A stretch of 64,000 bases of DNA from Halosimplex aquaticum (GTDB taxonomy: Archaea; Halobacteriota; Halobacteria; Halobacteriales; Haloarculaceae): positions 930,001 to 994,000 of the forward strand of contig NZ_CP118158.1 in the NCBI RefSeq assembly GCF_028747785.1, given 5' to 3'. The notes beneath the pieces were generated by a model. It did no database searches. It saw only the letters and a program-made list of their open reading frames with translations, and was not told where the DNA came from. How positions within the stretch are numbered: the first letter of the stretch is position 1; each line of letters starts with the position of its first letter. This document shows, piece after piece, positions 54,886 through 64,000 of this stretch. Made by a program: the position numbers and the translations under genes.

Positions 54886-55122
54886 ATGAAATCGTTGGCT
54901 GATCGTGGATGGGCCCTGAGCGACTTTGGCGTGGGTTTGCTCTTCTTGATAGGACTCGCTCTCTCTGGATACGGAGGTTACGTTCACTTCACAACCGCTG
55001 CCAAACTGAACAATACGCATTGCGATGGGTGTGCACCGTGGCATCCCCTTTTCGTTCTTACACCGCTTATTGTCGGTGCCAGCTTGGTCTTTCTCGGCGG
55101 ATACTTTCTCTTTCGTCGGTAA
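54886..55122 (+). CDS. Small two-helix membrane protein in an AT-rich islet
   Basis: 78 residues from ATG at 54886; an upstream ATG at 54823 would add 21 residues. Two helices are visible (ALSDFGVGLLFLIGLALSGYGGYV and PLFVLTPLIVGASLVFLGGYFLF) with an external loop holding THCDGCAPWH, a CxxC. The codon use and base content (about half GC) differ sharply from neighbours, which points to recent transfer. No family is recognised; the CxxC loop could bind metal or be redox active. Confidence 0.6.
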   Translation: MKSLADRGWALSDFGVGLLFLIGLALSGYGGYVHFTTAAKLNNTHCDGCAPWHPLFVLTPLIVGASLVFLGGYFLFRR

Positions 55123-55133
55123 CTCCCTCGCCT

Positions 55134-55263
55134 GTACTGAGCATCCGCCGAGCGAAGCGAGGCGGTTCACCGGAATCGAGCGAAGCGAGATCTCGGCTTT
55201 TTCACCCATATTTTTGGCTCGGGGTCGCGAGCAACGCGAGCGACCCTCGAGCGAAAAAGATGG
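55134..55263. repeat. Structured GAGCGAAGCGAG-rich element
   Basis: Contains two GAGCGAAGCGAG copies, then CTTTTTCACCC, and a long imperfect stem: GGGTCGC pairs with GCGACCC (about 55216-55245) and the outer CTTTTT with AAAAAG. I recall similar elements between genes in other haloarchaea. It lies between the small membrane protein and phoU. Confidence 0.5.
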
Positions 55264-55276
55264 AAACTAGGTGGTC

Positions 55277-55957
55277 TCAGTAGATCAGGGCGTCGTCGTT
55301 CTCGACCATGTAGAGCGTCCGCGCCGCGATGTTGACGGCGTGGTCGCCGACGCGTTCGAGGTCGCGGACGGTGAGCAGCAGGCGCGAGACGTCGCCCATG
55401 AGCTGTTCGACCTCCTCCTCGCTGGTCTCGTCGTCGACCTCACGCTCGATGAGGTCGCGGACGATGGTCTCGGAGGCGGCCTCGCAGCGCTCGTCGACGA
55501 CGTCGTCCTGGTCGGCGATGGCGAGACAGGCGTCGGGGTCCTGGTCGTCGTAGGCGTCCATCGCGGCCTCGACCATCTCGATGACGAGGGTCCCGATCTC
55601 CTGGATGTCGACGTCGGGGTAGAGGTCGCGCTCGGCCTCGTGGGTGTAGTCGCCGAGGTTGGTAGCGAGGTCGGCGATGCGTTCGAGGTCGGTGATGATC
55701 TTGAACGAGGCGGCGATGAACCGGAGGTCGGAGGCGACGGGCTGCTGGAGTGCGAGCAGGTCGATGCAGTCCTGTTCGAGGTCGAGGTAGAGCTGGTTGA
55801 CCTCGTCGTCGCCGTCGATGACCTCCCAGGCGAGTTCGTCGTCTTTCGTCTCCAGGGCGTCGAGGCCCATCCGGAGCCGTTCGAGGACGACCTCGCTCAT
55901 GTAGAGGACGTCCTCCCGCAGAGATTCGAGCTTCTCCTGATATCCTTCGCGTGGCAT
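55277..55957 (-). CDS. phoU: Phosphate-uptake regulator PhoU
   Basis: 226 residues made of two PhoU three-helix repeats: YQEKLESLREDVLYMSEVVLERLRMGLDALETKDDELAWEVIDGDDEVNQLYLDLEQDCIDLLALQQPVASDLRFIAASFKIITDLERIADLATNLGDY and the second with ERCEAASETIVRDLIE and RLLLTVRDLERVGDHAVNIAAR. Metal-binding E/DxxxD pairs are in DLERIADLATN and DLERVGDHAVN. PhoU restrains the Pst transporter when phosphate is plentiful. It trails the pst operon on the same strand. Confidence 0.95.
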   Translation of the reverse strand: MPREGYQEKLESLREDVLYMSEVVLERLRMGLDALETKDDELAWEVIDGDDEVNQLYLDLEQDCIDLLALQQPVASDLRFIAASFKIITDLERIADLATNLGDYTHEAERDLYPDVDIQEIGTLVIEMVEAAMDAYDDQDPDACLAIADQDDVVDERCEAASETIVRDLIEREVDDETSEEEVEQLMGDVSRLLLTVRDLERVGDHAVNIAARTLYMVENDDALIY

Positions 55958-56083
55958 ACTGCCAAAAACTGGCGGTACCGCAATGTAAGTTGCGACGGTC
56001 GCGGGTGTTGCCGGACGACGAGCGGGTCAGATCCCCGCGGTGAGCGGATCGGTTCGGTCCCCGGCCGACCGCGGGTCGACCGA

Positions 56084-56743
56084 TCACTCGGCGAGCGCGT
56101 CGACCAGATCCGTGAGGGTCTCGACCTCGTAGGTAGGTTCGCGGTCGAGGGCCGTGTCGGCGCGGTGGTCGCGGCGGAGGAAGGCGCTGTCGACGCCGGC
56201 GCGGTGCGCGACCTCGACGTCTTTGGGGCTGTCGCCGACGTAAACCGCGTCTCGCGTCCCGAGTTCGTCGAGCGCGCGGTCGAGGTAGTGGGTCTCGGGC
56301 TTGCGCCGGCGGGCGCCGTCGAGGGTTGGTTCGCGGCCGGCGACGTGCTCGAAGTGGTCGGCCAGGCCGTGGTGTTCGACGATGAACTCGACGGTGCCGT
56401 GCTGGTTGTTGCTGACGACGGCCATGCGGTGGGAGAGGTCGGCGAGCGCGGTCACGTCGTCGTAGAGAGGTTTGTCGCCGTTCTCGATGGCCTCGCACTG
56501 ATGGCGGACCGCGCGCTCTTCTCTCGTGGCCCAGTAGTCCGCGAGCGGGAGGTCGAGTTCGTCCTCCACCGCCGCGAGGCCGTCGATGTCGCCGTCGGCC
56601 GCGCACTCGACCAGGTCCTCTGGCGGGTCCTCGATCCCGTGGTCCTCGAACGCTCGGCGGGCGACGCGGCGGAGCAGTTCGGACTCGGTGAGTTCGACCA
56701 GGACGCCGTCGTTGTCGAAGACGACCGCTTCGTACGTCGTCAC
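56084..56743 (-). CDS. HAD-superfamily phosphatase
   Basis: 219 residues. Motif I is VFDNDGVLVELTES (nucleophile Asp and acid/base Asp), motif II VVSNNQHGT, the motif III Lys is in RRRKPETHYL and motif IV is VYVGDSPKDVEVA. The helical cap between motifs I and II is of the phosphoglycolate phosphatase type. The substrate is probably a small sugar or nucleotide phosphate. It lies between pstB and phoU, so release of phosphate is a reasonable role. Confidence 0.9.
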   Translation of the reverse strand: MTTYEAVVFDNDGVLVELTESELLRRVARRAFEDHGIEDPPEDLVECAADGDIDGLAAVEDELDLPLADYWATREERAVRHQCEAIENGDKPLYDDVTALADLSHRMAVVSNNQHGTVEFIVEHHGLADHFEHVAGREPTLDGARRRKPETHYLDRALDELGTRDAVYVGDSPKDVEVAHRAGVDSAFLRRDHRADTALDREPTYEVETLTDLVDALAE

Positions 56744-56834
56744 TGTGGACGGAACTCGGCTCCGCGAGGAGAAATCAGTACTGGTCGGGGGCGACCGGGG
56801 ACGGCAGGGCCTCGACCGAACAGAACGGGACAGA

Positions 56835-57764
56835 CTATCCGAACTTGCCGGTGATGTAGTCTTCGACGCGCTGGCTCTCGGGGTTCTCGAAGATCTTCTC
56901 GGTGTCGTCGTACTCGACGAGTTCGCCGCCGGTGAGGAACACGGCGGTCTGGTCGGAGATTCGGGCTGCCTGCTGCATGCTGTGGGTGACGACGACGACC
57001 GTGTAGTCCTCCGCGAGGTCCTCGATGAGGTCCTCGATCTTCGAAGTGGCGACCGGGTCGAGCGCCGACGCGGGCTCGTCCATGAGGATCACGTCGGGGT
57101 CGACGGCGAGACAGCGGGCGATACAGAGCCGCTGTTGCTGGCCGCCCGAGAGGCCAAGCGCGTTGTCGTCCAGGCGATCGCTCACCTCGTCCCACAGCGC
57201 GGCCTGCTTGAGCGAGCGCTCGACGAGCGCTTCCTCTTCCTCGCTGTCGTCGCGGCCGAGCAGGCGGGCGACGAGGCCGGTGTTCAACTCGCCGTGCTTG
57301 CGCGGCCCGTAGGCGATGTTGTCGCGGATGGACTTCGGGAAGGGGTTGGGCGCCTGGAACACCATGCCGACGCGCTTGCGGAGTTCGACCAGGTCGACGC
57401 CGTCCTGGTAGATCTCCTCGCCGTCGAGTTCGACCGAGCCGTCGATGCGGGCGGCGTTGATCCGGTCGTTCATCCGGTTCAGACACCGCAGGAACGTGGA
57501 CTTCCCACAGCCCGACGGGCCGATGAGCGCGGTGACGCTCTCGCGGGGGATGTCCATCGAGACGCCCTTCAGCGCGTGGTCGTCGCCGTAGTAGACGTCC
57601 AGGTCATCCACGGCGAGCTTCGGCTCGCCCTGGAAGGAGAACTGCGTCCACTCCTCGCGGACGCGCTCGTCGGTCTCGCCGGTGGTGGTGGTCGTCTGGG
57701 TCTCCGCGGCGGTCTCTGCGGTCGGTTCGTCGGTTTCGGTCTGAGTCACGTCTGTTTCGCTCAT
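56835..57764 (-). CDS. pstB: Phosphate ABC transporter ATPase PstB
   Basis: 309 residues. Walker [10 protein letters not shown], signature [13 protein letters not shown], Walker [14 protein letters not shown] and the switch THSMQQAAR identify PstB. A 50-residue Thr/Glu-rich acidic leader ([19 protein letters not shown]) precedes the domain, longer than in bacteria. Overlaps pstA by four bases (ATGA). Powers phosphate import with PstA and PstC. Confidence 0.96.
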   Translation of the reverse strand: MSETDVTQTETDEPTAETAAETQTTTTTGETDERVREEWTQFSFQGEPKLAVDDLDVYYGDDHALKGVSMDIPRESVTALIGPSGCGKSTFLRCLNRMNDRINAARIDGSVELDGEEIYQDGVDLVELRKRVGMVFQAPNPFPKSIRDNIAYGPRKHGELNTGLVARLLGRDDSEEEEALVERSLKQAALWDEVSDRLDDNALGLSGGQQQRLCIARCLAVDPDVILMDEPASALDPVATSKIEDLIEDLAEDYTVVVVTHSMQQAARISDQTAVFLTGGELVEYDDTEKIFENPESQRVEDYITGKFG

Positions 57765-59407
57765 TGGTTGAGTTTTCTCCTGAAGTAGATCCGCGAGCCG
57801 ATACCGATGGCGTAGAAGCTCATCACGACGAGCAACAGCACCAGGGCGGTGCCCCAGGCGAAGCCGAGGTTCTTCTCCAGCCCGGCGCCGATGACCGCGA
57901 ACAGCTGGTACGGGAGCGCGCTCGGCGCGCCCGACGAGTGGATGAGGTTGATCTCGGGGACGGCCACGAACGGGAACGTGGACGTGAAGCTGAACCCGCC
58001 CTGGATGACGCCGGGAACGTTCGTGGGGAATGGCGTGCTCGTGGTGACGAGCAGGATGGGCGCCGTCTCGCCCGCGATGCGGCCGACGCCGAGGATGACG
58101 CCGGTGATGACGCCGGGCAGCGACGCCGGCAGGACGACGCTCTTGATGGTCTCCCACTTCGAGACGCCCAGCGCGGCGCTGGCGTCGCGGTACTCGTCGG
58201 GGACGCTCTTGAGCGACTCCCGACTGGTGATGACGACCAGCGGCAGGAGCATGAACCCGAGGACGAACTGGCCGGCCAGGATGGAGTTCGTGTTGCCGAG
58301 CCGGGGGACGAGGAAGGCCAGTCCGAACAGGCCGTAGACGATGCTCGGGGTACTCCAGAGCCCGTTGGTCGAGATCTCGACGAGGAAGGTGAACCGACCC
58401 TGCTCGGCGTACTCGGTGAGGAACACCGCGGCGCCGACGCCCAGCGGCACCGCGAAGACGATAGCGCCGACGACCAGCCAGATCGTTCCGACGATGGCCG
58501 GCAGGATCCCGTCGATTCCCGCGCCCGTCGTGCTGTAGCCCTCCATGACGAACGGCCAGTAGAACCAGACGATCGGGCCCTCGACGACGACCCAGGTGTC
58601 GACCAGCGGCGGGTTGAACCAGGTCCACGGCCCCCAGAAGAGGCCGTACTTGACGCCCTCGGTCATCGGACCCCAGCCGCGGACGACGATGAACCCGACG
58701 ATGGAGCCGAGCAGCGCGAGCATGCCGGCGGCGTTCGTCCCGATGAGCGTGTAGGCGCCGAGCTGTCGCCCCTGCGGGCCGAAGCCGCCGTAGACGCGCG
58801 CGGCGGTCCAGGCGCCGACGAGGCCGGCGAACAGCGCGATCACCGGGACGCCGACGACGCCGGTGACCGTGATCGAGAAGCCCTGCGGCGTCCAGCTCCA
58901 GCCCGGACCGACCACGCCGGCGAGGACCACGAGGCCCGACAGGAGCACGAACAGGCCCGCCGAGAAGGTGATGCCGAGGTCCTCCCGGGCCACGAGCGCG
59001 ACGGCGGCGGCGAAGGCCCCGGCGGCGAGCGCGACCGCCGGCCAGGCCGTCGAGAGACCGAGCGTCTGAGCGCCGACGAGGCCGCCGACCGCGAACCAGA
59101 TCAGGCCGACGAACACGGCGGAGACGAGTCCGCCGGTGTGTCCGGGCTCGGTCTCGAAGAGCCCCCCGTAGGACGCGGCGCCGAGCGCGACGACGCCGGC
59201 GCCGGCGACGGTGAGGGCCCCACCGAGGAGCGTTGCGACCGTGGTACCGCCGACGGTGACGTCCGCGGGCAGGTACTGGGCGAGCGCGAGCAGCCCGACG
59301 ACGAACGACCCGAACGACAGCGCCACCATGACGCCGCTGATCAGTTCGCGCGTCGAGGAGTCGCCGGCGACCAGCGCCGACCTGGCTGCGTCGGTCCGAT
59401 GGCTCAT
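57761..59407 (-). CDS. pstA: Phosphate ABC transporter permease PstA, with extra N-terminal membrane domain
   Basis: 548 residues, nearly twice the usual PstA. The C-terminal 280 residues are the permease: [36 protein letters not shown], with EAA loop [47 protein letters not shown]. The first 270 residues contain about seven further hydrophobic helices (for example [21 protein letters not shown] and [37 protein letters not shown]) with no known domain. Haloarchaeal PstA proteins often have such a front, but its role is unknown. Confidence 0.93.
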   Translation of the reverse strand: MSHRTDAARSALVAGDSSTRELISGVMVALSFGSFVVGLLALAQYLPADVTVGGTTVATLLGGALTVAGAGVVALGAASYGGLFETEPGHTGGLVSAVFVGLIWFAVGGLVGAQTLGLSTAWPAVALAAGAFAAAVALVAREDLGITFSAGLFVLLSGLVVLAGVVGPGWSWTPQGFSITVTGVVGVPVIALFAGLVGAWTAARVYGGFGPQGRQLGAYTLIGTNAAGMLALLGSIVGFIVVRGWGPMTEGVKYGLFWGPWTWFNPPLVDTWVVVEGPIVWFYWPFVMEGYSTTGAGIDGILPAIVGTIWLVVGAIVFAVPLGVGAAVFLTEYAEQGRFTFLVEISTNGLWSTPSIVYGLFGLAFLVPRLGNTNSILAGQFVLGFMLLPLVVITSRESLKSVPDEYRDASAALGVSKWETIKSVVLPASLPGVITGVILGVGRIAGETAPILLVTTSTPFPTNVPGVIQGGFSFTSTFPFVAVPEINLIHSSGAPSALPYQLFAVIGAGLEKNLGFAWGTALVLLLVVMSFYAIGIGSRIYFRRKLNQ

Positions 59408-60447
59408 TGCTCACCTCCCAGCCGCTCGTTCATCCGGCGCTCGATGAGCTGCGAGGCGACGCTGAAGCCCATCACCGTGACGAACAGGACGACGCCGGCC
59501 GCGAACAGACCGGAGAACTGGAGGCCGCTGGCGGCACCGTACTGGCTCGCGATGAGGCTCGTGAGCGTGATGGTGCTGTCGAAAACGTTCGTGAGCGGGT
59601 CGGGCAGGTCGACGACGTTCGCCAGGATGACCGTCGCGGCCATCGTCTCGCCGACGGCGCGCCCGACGCCGAGGAGGACCGCCGCGGAGATCCCGGAGAA
59701 CGCCGTCGGGAGCGTGACGCTGGTCGTCGCCTGCCAGTCGGTGGCGCCCAGCGCGTGCGCGCCGTCTTTCATCTGCCCCGGGACGGCCGCGATCGCGTCT
59801 TCGGCCACCGACACGACCGTCGGCAGCGCCATCACGCCGATGACGAAGCCGACGAGGAAGAGGTTGCCGAGCTGGGGGACGTTCAGTTCCGTCTGGAAGT
59901 ACGGGGAGAGGACCGTGTAGCCGATGAACCCGTAGACGATGGAGGGGATGCCGGCGAGCATCTCGACGGCCGGTTTGACGATTTCCCGCGCCCAGCCGGG
60001 CGCGATCTCGCTGATGAAGACGGCGCCGGCGATGCCGAGCGGCGCCGCGACGAGCGTCGCGATGACCGTCGTCAGGAACGTGCCCCACATCATCGGGACC
60101 AGCGAGTAGACGTTCGACCCCGTCGACCAGAACGGGTCCGACCCCGTGAACAGGTACAGCCCCATCTCGCGGACGACCGGAATCGCGTTCAGCACGAGAT
60201 AGACGGTGATGAACCCGAGGACGAGGACCGTCGAGGTGGTCGTCACGAACAGCAGGAACCGGGCGGTGCGGTCTTCCTCGACGACGTAGCTCACGAGGGC
60301 GAACACGACGAACGCGCCCGCGAGGTACCCCGTCAGCGCCGGCGCGACCAGAAAGGAGAAGAGCGTCACGGCGAGCAGGACGCCCCCGAGGCCGCCGATG
60401 ACCGTCTCCGTCTGGTCGAGCCCCTCGAGTCGCGTCGCGACGCTCAT
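59404..60447 (-). CDS. pstC: Phosphate ABC transporter permease PstC
   Basis: 347 residues with about eight helices. Permease marks include [67 protein letters not shown] and EAA loop [47 protein letters not shown]. Overlaps pstA and pstS by four bases each, so the whole operon is translationally coupled. Confidence 0.95.
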   Translation of the reverse strand: MSVATRLEGLDQTETVIGGLGGVLLAVTLFSFLVAPALTGYLAGAFVVFALVSYVVEEDRTARFLLFVTTTSTVLVLGFITVYLVLNAIPVVREMGLYLFTGSDPFWSTGSNVYSLVPMMWGTFLTTVIATLVAAPLGIAGAVFISEIAPGWAREIVKPAVEMLAGIPSIVYGFIGYTVLSPYFQTELNVPQLGNLFLVGFVIGVMALPTVVSVAEDAIAAVPGQMKDGAHALGATDWQATTSVTLPTAFSGISAAVLLGVGRAVGETMAATVILANVVDLPDPLTNVFDSTITLTSLIASQYGAASGLQFSGLFAAGVVLFVTVMGFSVASQLIERRMNERLGGEQ

Positions 60448-61529
60448 GCGTCTCGCTCCGCCAGTTTCTCGATCTCTGTCTGCTGGCGCTCGTCGGTGAG
60501 CTTCGAGTACCCCTCGGGCTCGACGAAGTTCGTCTGGCCGAAGTCGCTGAGGATCATCCGGAGGAAGGCGGCCTCCTTCTTCGAGGTCCCCTCCCAGGTG
60601 TAACAGTGCAGGTCGCGCGCGAGCGGGTACGAGGGATCGGAGAGGTTCTCGCCCGGCGTGTACGTCTTGCCGTCGAACTCGAGTTCGATGGCGGGGACCG
60701 ACTCGTCGACGAACGCGAGCGCCATGTACGCGATGGCGTTGTTGGAGTTCGAGACGGTCGTCTTGACCTGCTGGTTCTGTCCCTTCCGGGCGTCGACGCC
60801 CTCCATCGACGCGTTCGGGTCGCCGAGCATGTTCGTCCTGAAGGCGGTGTCCGTCCCGGACCCCTCGGACCGACCGACGGCCTGGATCTCTTTCTCGGGG
60901 CCGTCGTAGCTGTCGATCTGCGACCAGTTCGTGATTTCCCCGGTGTAGATGCCGCGGACCTGCTCGGCGGTGAGCTTGGTGACGCCCGCCTCGTATATCT
61001 CCTTGCTGACGATGATGGGCTGGGCGTCGACGGCGACGACGTGGTTCGTGAACCCGGACAGTTCCTCCTCGGAGGCCTCGGGGAACTCGGCCGCGACCGG
61101 CGCGCTGGAGTTCCCGATGTCGATCTGCTGGTTTCGGAGCTTCTCTAGCCCGGTCCCGGAGTGGCTGAGGCCGACTCGCACCTCGAACGGCGGCGAGACG
61201 TCGCCGTCGGCCTCGAACCCGTACTTGCTGCCCCAGTAGTCGGACAATCGCTTGTCCGTCTCGATGCCGTACTGACTCGGCCCCCAGTACTCCATGTCCG
61301 TCGGCTTGTAGTTCGACGCCCAGTAGGAGGCCGCCGTCTGTACGATCGGGAACAGCGTCGACGACCCGCCCGCCTTGAGCAGTTCGAGTCCCGAACTCCC
61401 GCCGCCACCGCCCCCGGCTGCGGCCTGACCCGGCGGTCGCGGACTCGTACTAATACAGCCACCCAGCGACGCGGTGATTCCCGCCGCGCCGGCCAGCAGT
61501 TGCCGGCGGGTTACAGGTGTTTCCCGCAT
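60444..61529 (-). CDS. pstS: Phosphate-binding lipoprotein PstS
   Basis: 361 residues. The twin-arginine signal (TRRQLLAGAAGITASLGGC) ends in a lipobox at Cys25, then a Gly-rich linker. Phosphate-binding features are AGGSSTLFPIVQTAASYW, DIGNSSAPVAAEF, and VGRSEGSGTDTAFRTNMLG. It captures phosphate outside the membrane and is the first gene of the pst operon. A TATA element (TATATAG) is 46 bases upstream of the start and preceded by the shared upstream box. Confidence 0.96.
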   Translation of the reverse strand: MRETPVTRRQLLAGAAGITASLGGCISTSPRPPGQAAAGGGGGGSSGLELLKAGGSSTLFPIVQTAASYWASNYKPTDMEYWGPSQYGIETDKRLSDYWGSKYGFEADGDVSPPFEVRVGLSHSGTGLEKLRNQQIDIGNSSAPVAAEFPEASEEELSGFTNHVVAVDAQPIIVSKEIYEAGVTKLTAEQVRGIYTGEITNWSQIDSYDGPEKEIQAVGRSEGSGTDTAFRTNMLGDPNASMEGVDARKGQNQQVKTTVSNSNNAIAYMALAFVDESVPAIELEFDGKTYTPGENLSDPSYPLARDLHCYTWEGTSKKEAAFLRMILSDFGQTNFVEPEGYSKLTDERQQTEIEKLAERDA

Positions 61530-62007
61530 TACCAGACGAGAGGTTCTAGATTAACTAAATACTCTACTATTATGACTATATAGACGTACATACTCATGGC
61601 TACCGGAGTCGCACCCGTACTCTGGCAGTAGGTTCCACCTACGGATTTGCCGTCGCTTTATAGTCAGCTGTTTCGCTCGCTTTCGGGGCGATGGGGCGCG
61701 TCTGAAAATCGCTCGTAGGCGGTTTCCTGGCGGTTTGAGAAGCCGACTCGGTGGCTGAGAATTTTCCGTCGAATCCATCCGGAGAATCGATCGATTGAAC
61801 CGTTCGACTCGCCGTCATTCGAGGGTCGGTACGGGGATACTGTCGGGTATATAGGTTCACGAGACCGAGCGGCGGGTGCCGGACCCCCCGGCGAATCGAG
61901 GGAGTACGGCCGTTCTCGGTGTCGATATATGCCGCAATGTACTGGTATGTAGACGTAAATATATAGAAAGGGGTTGATTTATTGCGTCGTATCCACACCA
62001 CCCGGCT
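61530..62007. promoter_or_regulatory. Divergent promoters of pstS and the AbrB-PhoU gene
   Basis: 478 bases, AT-rich for this genome, with no gene. On the minus strand toward pstS the order is GTATGTACGTC then TATATAG (61593-61576), 46 bases before ATG. On the plus strand toward the AbrB-PhoU gene it is GTATGTAGACGTAAA then TATATAG (61945-61966), 41 bases before ATG. Both have the same box directly upstream of the TATA element. Phosphate control through this box is inferred. Confidence 0.65.
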
Positions 62008-63006
62008 ATGGAGACCCGCAAGGTCCAGGTGACGGGTGGCTCGACCTACACGGTATCACTGCCGAAGGACTGGGCGACGGAGAACGACGTGAGCGCGGGC
62101 AGCGTGGTGGAGTTTCACTCCGAGGAAGACGTCCTCCTGCTGTCGCCGAAGAGCGAGAACGAGCGCGAAGAGGGGGCGATAGACATCGACGGGCTGGAGG
62201 GAGACCAGCTCACGCGGGCGGTCATGACGATGTACGTCAGCGGGTTCGACGTCATCACCTTCGAGGCGTCGCGGGTCACGGCCGGCCAGCGCCGCACTAT
62301 CCGGGAGGCGACCCAGGGGCTCGTCGGCCTCGAAGTCATCGAGGAGACGGGCGAGCGAGTCGTCCTCCAGGACCTGCTCGACTCCTCGGAGCTGTCGGTC
62401 CACAACGCGATCACGCGGATGCGACTGGTCTCGATGACCATGCTCTCCGACGCGGTGACCGCGCTGCTCGAGAACGACGACGAACTGGCCCACGACGTGA
62501 TCGAGCGCGACGACGACGTGGACCGCCTGTGGTACATGGTCTCGCGGGTGTTCCGGACGGTGCTCCGGAACCCGGCGGCGGCGACGGAGATCGGGTTCCC
62601 CCGGGAGACCGTCTTCGACTACCAGTCGAGCGCCCGCCAGCTCGAACGCATCGCCGACCACGCGACGAAGATCGCGACGATCTCGCTGGAGATCGGTCCG
62701 GTCAACGACTCCGTCGCCTCGACGCTGAGCGAGCTACAGGACGCGGCGGTGACCGTCCCCGAGACCGCGATGGACGCGCTGCTCGAAGACGATCCCGACC
62801 GGGCCGTCGAACTGGCGACGGAGGCCCGTTCCGACCTACCCGACATCGACAACCGCGCGCGAGACGTGGACGACGTCATCCGCGGCCTCGACGAGCCCGA
62901 ACTGGCGCAGTCGCTCGGCCTGGTCGTCGACTCGCTGTCGCGGACCGCCGACTACGGCGGGAACATCGCCGAGAGCGCGCTCCAAAAGGCCGCTCCGAGT
63001 CCGTAA
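62008..63006 (+). CDS. AbrB-PhoU phosphate regulator
   Basis: 332 residues. An N-terminal AbrB/SpoVT swapped-hairpin DNA-binding domain (1-46: METRKVQVTGGSTYTVSLPKDWATENDVSAGSVVEFHSEED) is joined to PhoU-type helical repeats (RLVSMTMLSDAVTALLENDDELAHDVIERDDDVDRLWYMV and SARQLERIADHATKIATISLEI). This architecture is an archaeal phosphate regulator that can bind DNA directly. It diverges from pstS and shares its promoter design, so it probably represses or tunes the pst operon and itself. Confidence 0.9.
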   Translation: METRKVQVTGGSTYTVSLPKDWATENDVSAGSVVEFHSEEDVLLLSPKSENEREEGAIDIDGLEGDQLTRAVMTMYVSGFDVITFEASRVTAGQRRTIREATQGLVGLEVIEETGERVVLQDLLDSSELSVHNAITRMRLVSMTMLSDAVTALLENDDELAHDVIERDDDVDRLWYMVSRVFRTVLRNPAAATEIGFPRETVFDYQSSARQLERIADHATKIATISLEIGPVNDSVASTLSELQDAAVTVPETAMDALLEDDPDRAVELATEARSDLPDIDNRARDVDDVIRGLDEPELAQSLGLVVDSLSRTADYGGNIAESALQKAAPSP

Positions 63007-63314
63007 AACGGGGTGATGGAACCCCCGGGGCGAGGTGGCAGTTCGCAGGTGCGGCGTGCGACGGGCGCACCGAATCGGCGCGGGGGTGCTCGGTGATGCG
63101 CTCGGTCTGGTGGTCAGTTGGCGGACGCGCCGCACGCCATCGACGACTGGGCGACACACCGACAAAAGGCTCGCTAAGAGCGGTACTGACCGGTCCCCAC
63201 GGCCACCGAGCCCACCCGAACGATATATAGACCGAGAGGAATACCTGCATCCGAACGCAGGAGACGCCACTCAGGAGCAGGGAGAACGTGGAGAAACCGC
63301 AGGAGTCCGCGGCG
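63007..63314. other. Intergenic region between AbrB-PhoU and rps8e
   Basis: 308 bases between convergent genes. Nothing gene-like was found. A TATA-like CGATATATAGACC at 63221-63233 is present but no plus-strand gene follows it before rps8e ends. Confidence 0.5.
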
Positions 63315-63686
63315 TTACTCGACGAGGACGGCGTTGATCTGGCCGTCCTGCCCGGGTCGGGAAGTGACGCGGGCGCGCCCCTCGCTGGTCTGGATGATGG
63401 CGCCTTTCGTGACGATGTTCCGGCGGACGTAGTTGGGGTTCGAGGGGTTCTCCTCGACGTCCTCGATCTCGGCGGCGACGGTGCCGTCGTCGGTGGCGAC
63501 GCTGGCGGTGTCGGCCGTGATCGCGCGGATCTTCTCGGTGTTGCCGCGGGCGTCGACGGTCTTGATCTTGGGCTCGCCGACGCGGGTCTCGGTCGGCTGG
63601 TCGCCGAGTTCGTGCTTTTTCTTCTTGCGGAAGTTCCGGCGGCGGCCGCCGGTGCGCTTGCGAGTGGAGCGTCCCTGGAACTTCAT
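63315..63686 (-). CDS. rps8e: Ribosomal protein S8e
   Basis: 123 residues. Start MKFQGRSTRKRTGGRRRNFRKKKKHELGDQPTETRVGEPKIKTVDARGNTEK is the conserved S8e form, with the usual end ITKGAIIQTSEGRARVTSRPGQDGQINAVLVE apart from small changes. It is part of the small ribosomal subunit in archaea and eukaryotes. Length is normal. Confidence 0.97.
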   Translation of the reverse strand: MKFQGRSTRKRTGGRRRNFRKKKKHELGDQPTETRVGEPKIKTVDARGNTEKIRAITADTASVATDDGTVAAEIEDVEENPSNPNYVRRNIVTKGAIIQTSEGRARVTSRPGQDGQINAVLVE

Positions 63687-63839
63687 ACGTGTGCAGTGTC
63701 ACAGCGTGTACTTGAACCTCTCGACTCTCGGCCGGTCGCGCCGCCGGGCGCGTCGATCCGGCGCGGTCAGCGGGTCGGGCCGTCGCGGGCGGGCGTCGAC
63801 CGGCAGGGTTACGTGGCGGCGCGCACCCATCGAGTGACG

Positions 63840-64000
63840 ATGAGTCTGCGCCGCGCCGTGGCCGTCCCGTTCCGCGCCAAGGGCCGAGAGCGCCTCTCGG
63901 AGAGCGAGTTCGTCGTCGCGCTCTCGCTGGACCGCGACTGGTTCTCCCCCGAACAGGCCAAGCGCCTGGTCGACGTGGCCGTCACGGAGGGACTGCTCGA
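63840..64000 (+). CDS. DUF2240 family protein, C-terminus cut by window edge
   Basis: 53 residues are visible: MSLRRAVAVPFRAKGRERLSESEFVVALSLDRDWFSPEQAKRLVDVAVTEGLLE, ending at the window edge. The pattern with DRDWFSPEQAKRLVDVAVTEGLL is the start of DUF2240, an archaeal family with a predicted winged-helix-like fold. It diverges from rps8e. Confidence 0.75.
   Translation, partial: MSLRRAVAVPFRAKGRERLSESEFVVALSLDRDWFSPEQAKRLVDVAVTEGLL

Overview
This window is from a haloarchaeon (class Halobacteria). The proteins are acidic and most genes are very GC-rich. Exported proteins carry twin-arginine lipoprotein signals. The lineage markers are archaeal: Orc1/Cdc6, TBP, CDC48, RadB, ribosomal protein S8e, TrmB, bacterio-opsin-activator type HTH regulators and the haloarchaeal RNA polymerase epsilon protein. 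No rRNA, tRNA or CRISPR array was seen.

Layout. (1) 1-7.8 kb is an accessory, lower-GC region that looks like integrated plasmid or virus DNA. It holds an Orc1/Cdc6 initiator cut by the window edge, a Type IIG restriction-methylation gene split by an IS66-family insertion sequence, a divergent extra TBP, a winged-helix regulator and an HNH nuclease. (2) 8.2-21.3 kb is a carbohydrate locus: an MFS carrier, two GH13 alpha-glucosidases, a complete Opp/Dpp-type ABC importer with its two ATPases fused, and a TrmB regulator. (3) 21.4-32.3 kb is a probable low-oxygen cluster: two DUF2249 proteins, a HemA-dimerisation-like protein, a cupin, a heme-copper-oxidase-like membrane protein, a stand-alone oxidase subunit I, small secreted lipoproteins, a multicopper oxidase and a double UspA protein. 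Palindromes of the form CGAA-N4-TTCG recur here at a fixed distance from start codons. (4) 32.4-46.6 kb is mostly core: purL, thioredoxin, a fused cytochrome oxidase I-II, hisF, paired zinc-ribbon proteins, a CBS protein with a ribosome-hibernation-like tail and rpo epsilon. (5) 46.6-55.3 kb has a repeat-rich intergenic region, two transcription regulators, cdc48, a decayed small gene, larC, a RmlD-like reductase, an RNase H-fold protein, radB and a small AT-rich islet. (6) 55.3-63 kb is the phosphate system: phoU, a HAD phosphatase, pstB-A-C-S and a divergent AbrB-PhoU regulator with matching promoters. The window ends with rps8e and a partial DUF2240 gene.

How the genes work together. The GH13 pair and the ABC importer diverge from one intergenic region, and TrmB follows the importer. 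This suggests uptake of short alpha-glucans, with cytoplasmic cleavage of alpha-1,4 and alpha-1,6 bonds. The palindromes point to an FNR-like (NarO-type) regulon. The pst operon and its divergent regulator share an upstream box placed directly before each TATA element.

The two most unusual signals are: a transposase gene packed with regularly spaced, near-perfect stem-loops inside its coding sequence (1993-3379), and the CGAA-N4-TTCG regulon with constant spacing.
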